Assembly: GCA_003663115.1 (NCBI GenBank)
Contig: QMZJ01000088.1
Coordinates: forward strand, 1-5,637
Direction: 5' to 3'
DNA: 5,637 nucleotides
Origin: Candidatus Altarchaeales archaeon
Lineage (GTDB): Archaea > Altiarchaeota > Altiarchaeia > IMC4 > QMZM01
Part shown: positions 4,589 to 5,637 of the stretch, piece by piece
Layout: every line of letters begins with the position of its first letter
Numbering within the stretch: position 1 is the stretch's first letter
Position numbers and translations under genes: made by a program
Notes under the pieces: model-generated
Told to the model about the DNA's origin: nothing
Database searches by the model: none
Seen by the model: only the letters and a program-made list of their open reading frames with translations

Positions 4589-5629
4589 GTCTCTAAGCCC
4601 CTTCTTCTTTTTAGTTCTTTTGGATGTCAAGTAGCCCGTGGAGATTATCAGAAACAATATGGGGATTATTGCCAGAGGCATATTCAAACCAGATTCTTTT
4701 GGAGGGGATATAGCCTTCCCCACTGGCTCGGGGGCCAGAATCTTATGTAAGGTAGTAGTGGTGCTCGTTGAAGCTGTCGTTTTGGTAGTACTCGTGGAGG
4801 AGGTAGTGGTCGTGATAGTAGTGGTTGTCGTGGTGCTCGAAGGTGTTGTAGTGGTAGTAGAAGCCGTGGTTGTCGTTGTGCTAGTTGTGCTAGTAGTGGT
4901 TATAGTGGTCGTCTCATGGGGAGGATAATGGTGACGGCGCCTGGGCCTTGGCAGGGTTGTCGTTGTAGTAGTTGATGTAGATGTCGTTGTAGTAGTTGAT
5001 GTAGATGTCGTTGTAGTAGTTGATGTAGATGTCGTTGTAGTAGTTGATGTAGATGTAGTCGTAGACGTCGTAGGCATAAAGAGACTGTTCTCAAAACCGG
5101 GGGTACCATTATAGACCCTGCTATAATTCCATTCACCGCTGTCACTTCTCTCCAGGGTTTTTCCATCGCCATTGGCGCCCCAGGAGCGTGAATAGTTTAC
5201 GAAATCTATCAATATACCCTCCGAATTCCTCAGAGATAGCTCACCAAAATCATTACCTAAGCCATTGCAGATGCTGCTGGAATTGGTATGCAATGCAACA
5301 GAGCTTAGATTTACGTTGAAGTTTTCATAGGCCTCGGTGCCGGTGCCGCCATCTGTGATCAACGCATATTTTCCTGATGCAATTATTGTCGTAAGATTAA
5401 GCCGAATTCTGCCATCTGTGTGGTTCACATACCCCGGGACGAGTCTATCACCACACAGTGTCCAGTTCTCAACATTAATTGAATCATTGGTTGGATTGAA
5501 GAGCTCGATCCATTCGTTGTAGGAATCCGAACCCTGCTCCTTGGATGGATTATACATGATCTCGTTTATGAGGAGATGCGCCGAGGCACAGTTAATGCAG
5601 ATCATCAGTAGAATAAATTTTTTTATCAT
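4583..5629 (-). CDS. Secreted, membrane-anchored lamin-tail-domain protein with a Thr/Ser-rich stalk
   Basis: 348-aa surface protein. Residues 1-17 form a signal peptide (MIKKFILLMICINCASA) with likely cleavage after ASA. Residues about 18-182 are a lamin tail domain, an Ig-like beta-sandwich found in many secreted prokaryotic proteins: LLINEIMYNP, NEWIELFNPTND, VENWTLCGD, GKYALITDGG, ELSLRNSEGILIDFVNYS, GKTLERSDSGEW and GTPGFEN. Its role is probably adhesion or carbohydrate/nucleic-acid contact, but this is not shown. A stalk of about 105 residues (about 187-293), mostly Thr with Ser, follows. It is interrupted near its middle by a basic-aromatic island LPRPRRRHHYPPHE. One hydrophobic helix (about 317-335) and a Lys/Arg tail (KRTKKKKGLRD) close the protein, giving an outside-facing anchored topology. 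The domain has nine N-x-S/T sequons and two Cys (about 59 and 121) that could pair. ATG 5629 gives the complete signal peptide; its promoter lies beyond the window. The gene stands alone on this strand and ends against the decayed membrane gene. Confidence 0.88.
   Translation of the reverse strand: MIKKFILLMICINCASAHLLINEIMYNPSKEQGSDSYNEWIELFNPTNDSINVENWTLCGDRLVPGYVNHTDGRIRLNLTTIIASGKYALITDGGTGTEAYENFNVNLSSVALHTNSSSICNGLGNDFGELSLRNSEGILIDFVNYSRSWGANGDGKTLERSDSGEWNYSRVYNGTPGFENSLFMPTTSTTTSTSTTTTTSTSTTTTTSTSTTTTTSTSTTTTTTLPRPRRRHHYPPHETTTITTTSTTSTTTTTASTTTTTPSSTTTTTTITTTTSSTSTTKTTASTSTTTTLHKILAPEPVGKAISPPKESGLNMPLAIIPILFLIISTGYLTSKRTKKKKGLRDL
4959..5054 (-). repeat. Four perfect 24-bp tandem repeats in the Thr/Ser stalk
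   Basis: Four identical 24-base units occupy 4959-4982, 4983-5006, 5007-5030 and 5031-5054, each beginning GTCGTTGTAG on the plus strand. On the minus strand each encodes eight residues of Thr and Ser (TSTSTTTT in one register). Because 24 is a multiple of three, gain or loss of units keeps the frame and only changes stalk length. Degenerate copies continue to about 5073, and a diverged second Thr tract lies at about 4755-4915. Confidence 0.95.
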
Positions 5630-5637
5630 GAAATATC

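Noticed and set aside
4638..4928. Val-rich plus-strand 96-aa open frame
   Set aside because: It is the complement of the Thr-rich stalk; Thr codons read backwards give Val-rich protein.
4959..5054. CRISPR array
   Set aside because: Units are directly adjacent with no spacers and lie within a coding sequence.
4900..5172. Minus-strand Leu/His/Gln-rich 90-aa open frame
   Set aside because: Alternative frame of the 24-bp repeats within the lamin-tail-domain gene.

Overview
The window looks archaeal. The genes are tightly packed, with stop and start codons only one base apart. Arginine is mostly AGA/AGG and isoleucine is often ATA. One start carries a GGTGA-type ribosome binding site, and TATA-like boxes appear instead of bacterial promoters. 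Several families are ones common in archaea: an Mth938-type protein, a SpoIIM/DUF95 membrane protein and a Thr-stalk surface protein. Codon use suggests, but does not prove, a thermophile or a relative of one. I cannot name the lineage.

Layout, left to right. (1) 1-979, + strand: the 3' half of a type I 3-dehydroquinate dehydratase (shikimate pathway), followed one base later by larB, which makes the first intermediate of the nickel-pincer nucleotide cofactor. (2) 1090-2044, + strand: an unrecognised four-helix membrane protein overlapping a stand-alone C-terminal half of LarC (LarC2), the nickel-insertion protein of the same pathway. The N-terminal half, LarC1, is not in the window, and the membrane gene sits where it would be expected. 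(3) 2045-2512: no intact gene. It holds a minus-strand relic of a DDE-type transposase with an in-frame stop and an apparent internal deletion, then a probable promoter. (4) 2513-3743, + strand: an Mth938-type protein and a PfkB-family sugar or nucleoside kinase, one base apart. (5) 3754-4588, + strand: a decayed SpoIIM-family membrane protein gene, recognisable in five pieces spread over three reading frames. (6) 4583-5629, - strand: a secreted, membrane-anchored lamin-tail-domain protein with a long Thr/Ser stalk partly built from four perfect 24-bp repeats. It converges on the pseudogene, and the two stop codons are adjacent.

larB and larC2 belong to one pathway, nickel-pincer cofactor synthesis; the remaining parts (LarC1, LarE and a cofactor-using enzyme) must lie elsewhere if the pathway works. 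The other genes show no clear functional link to it. The main theme is gene decay and rearrangement: a transposase relic, a multiply frameshifted membrane gene and a split or disrupted larC within about 3.5 kb, next to intact genes.
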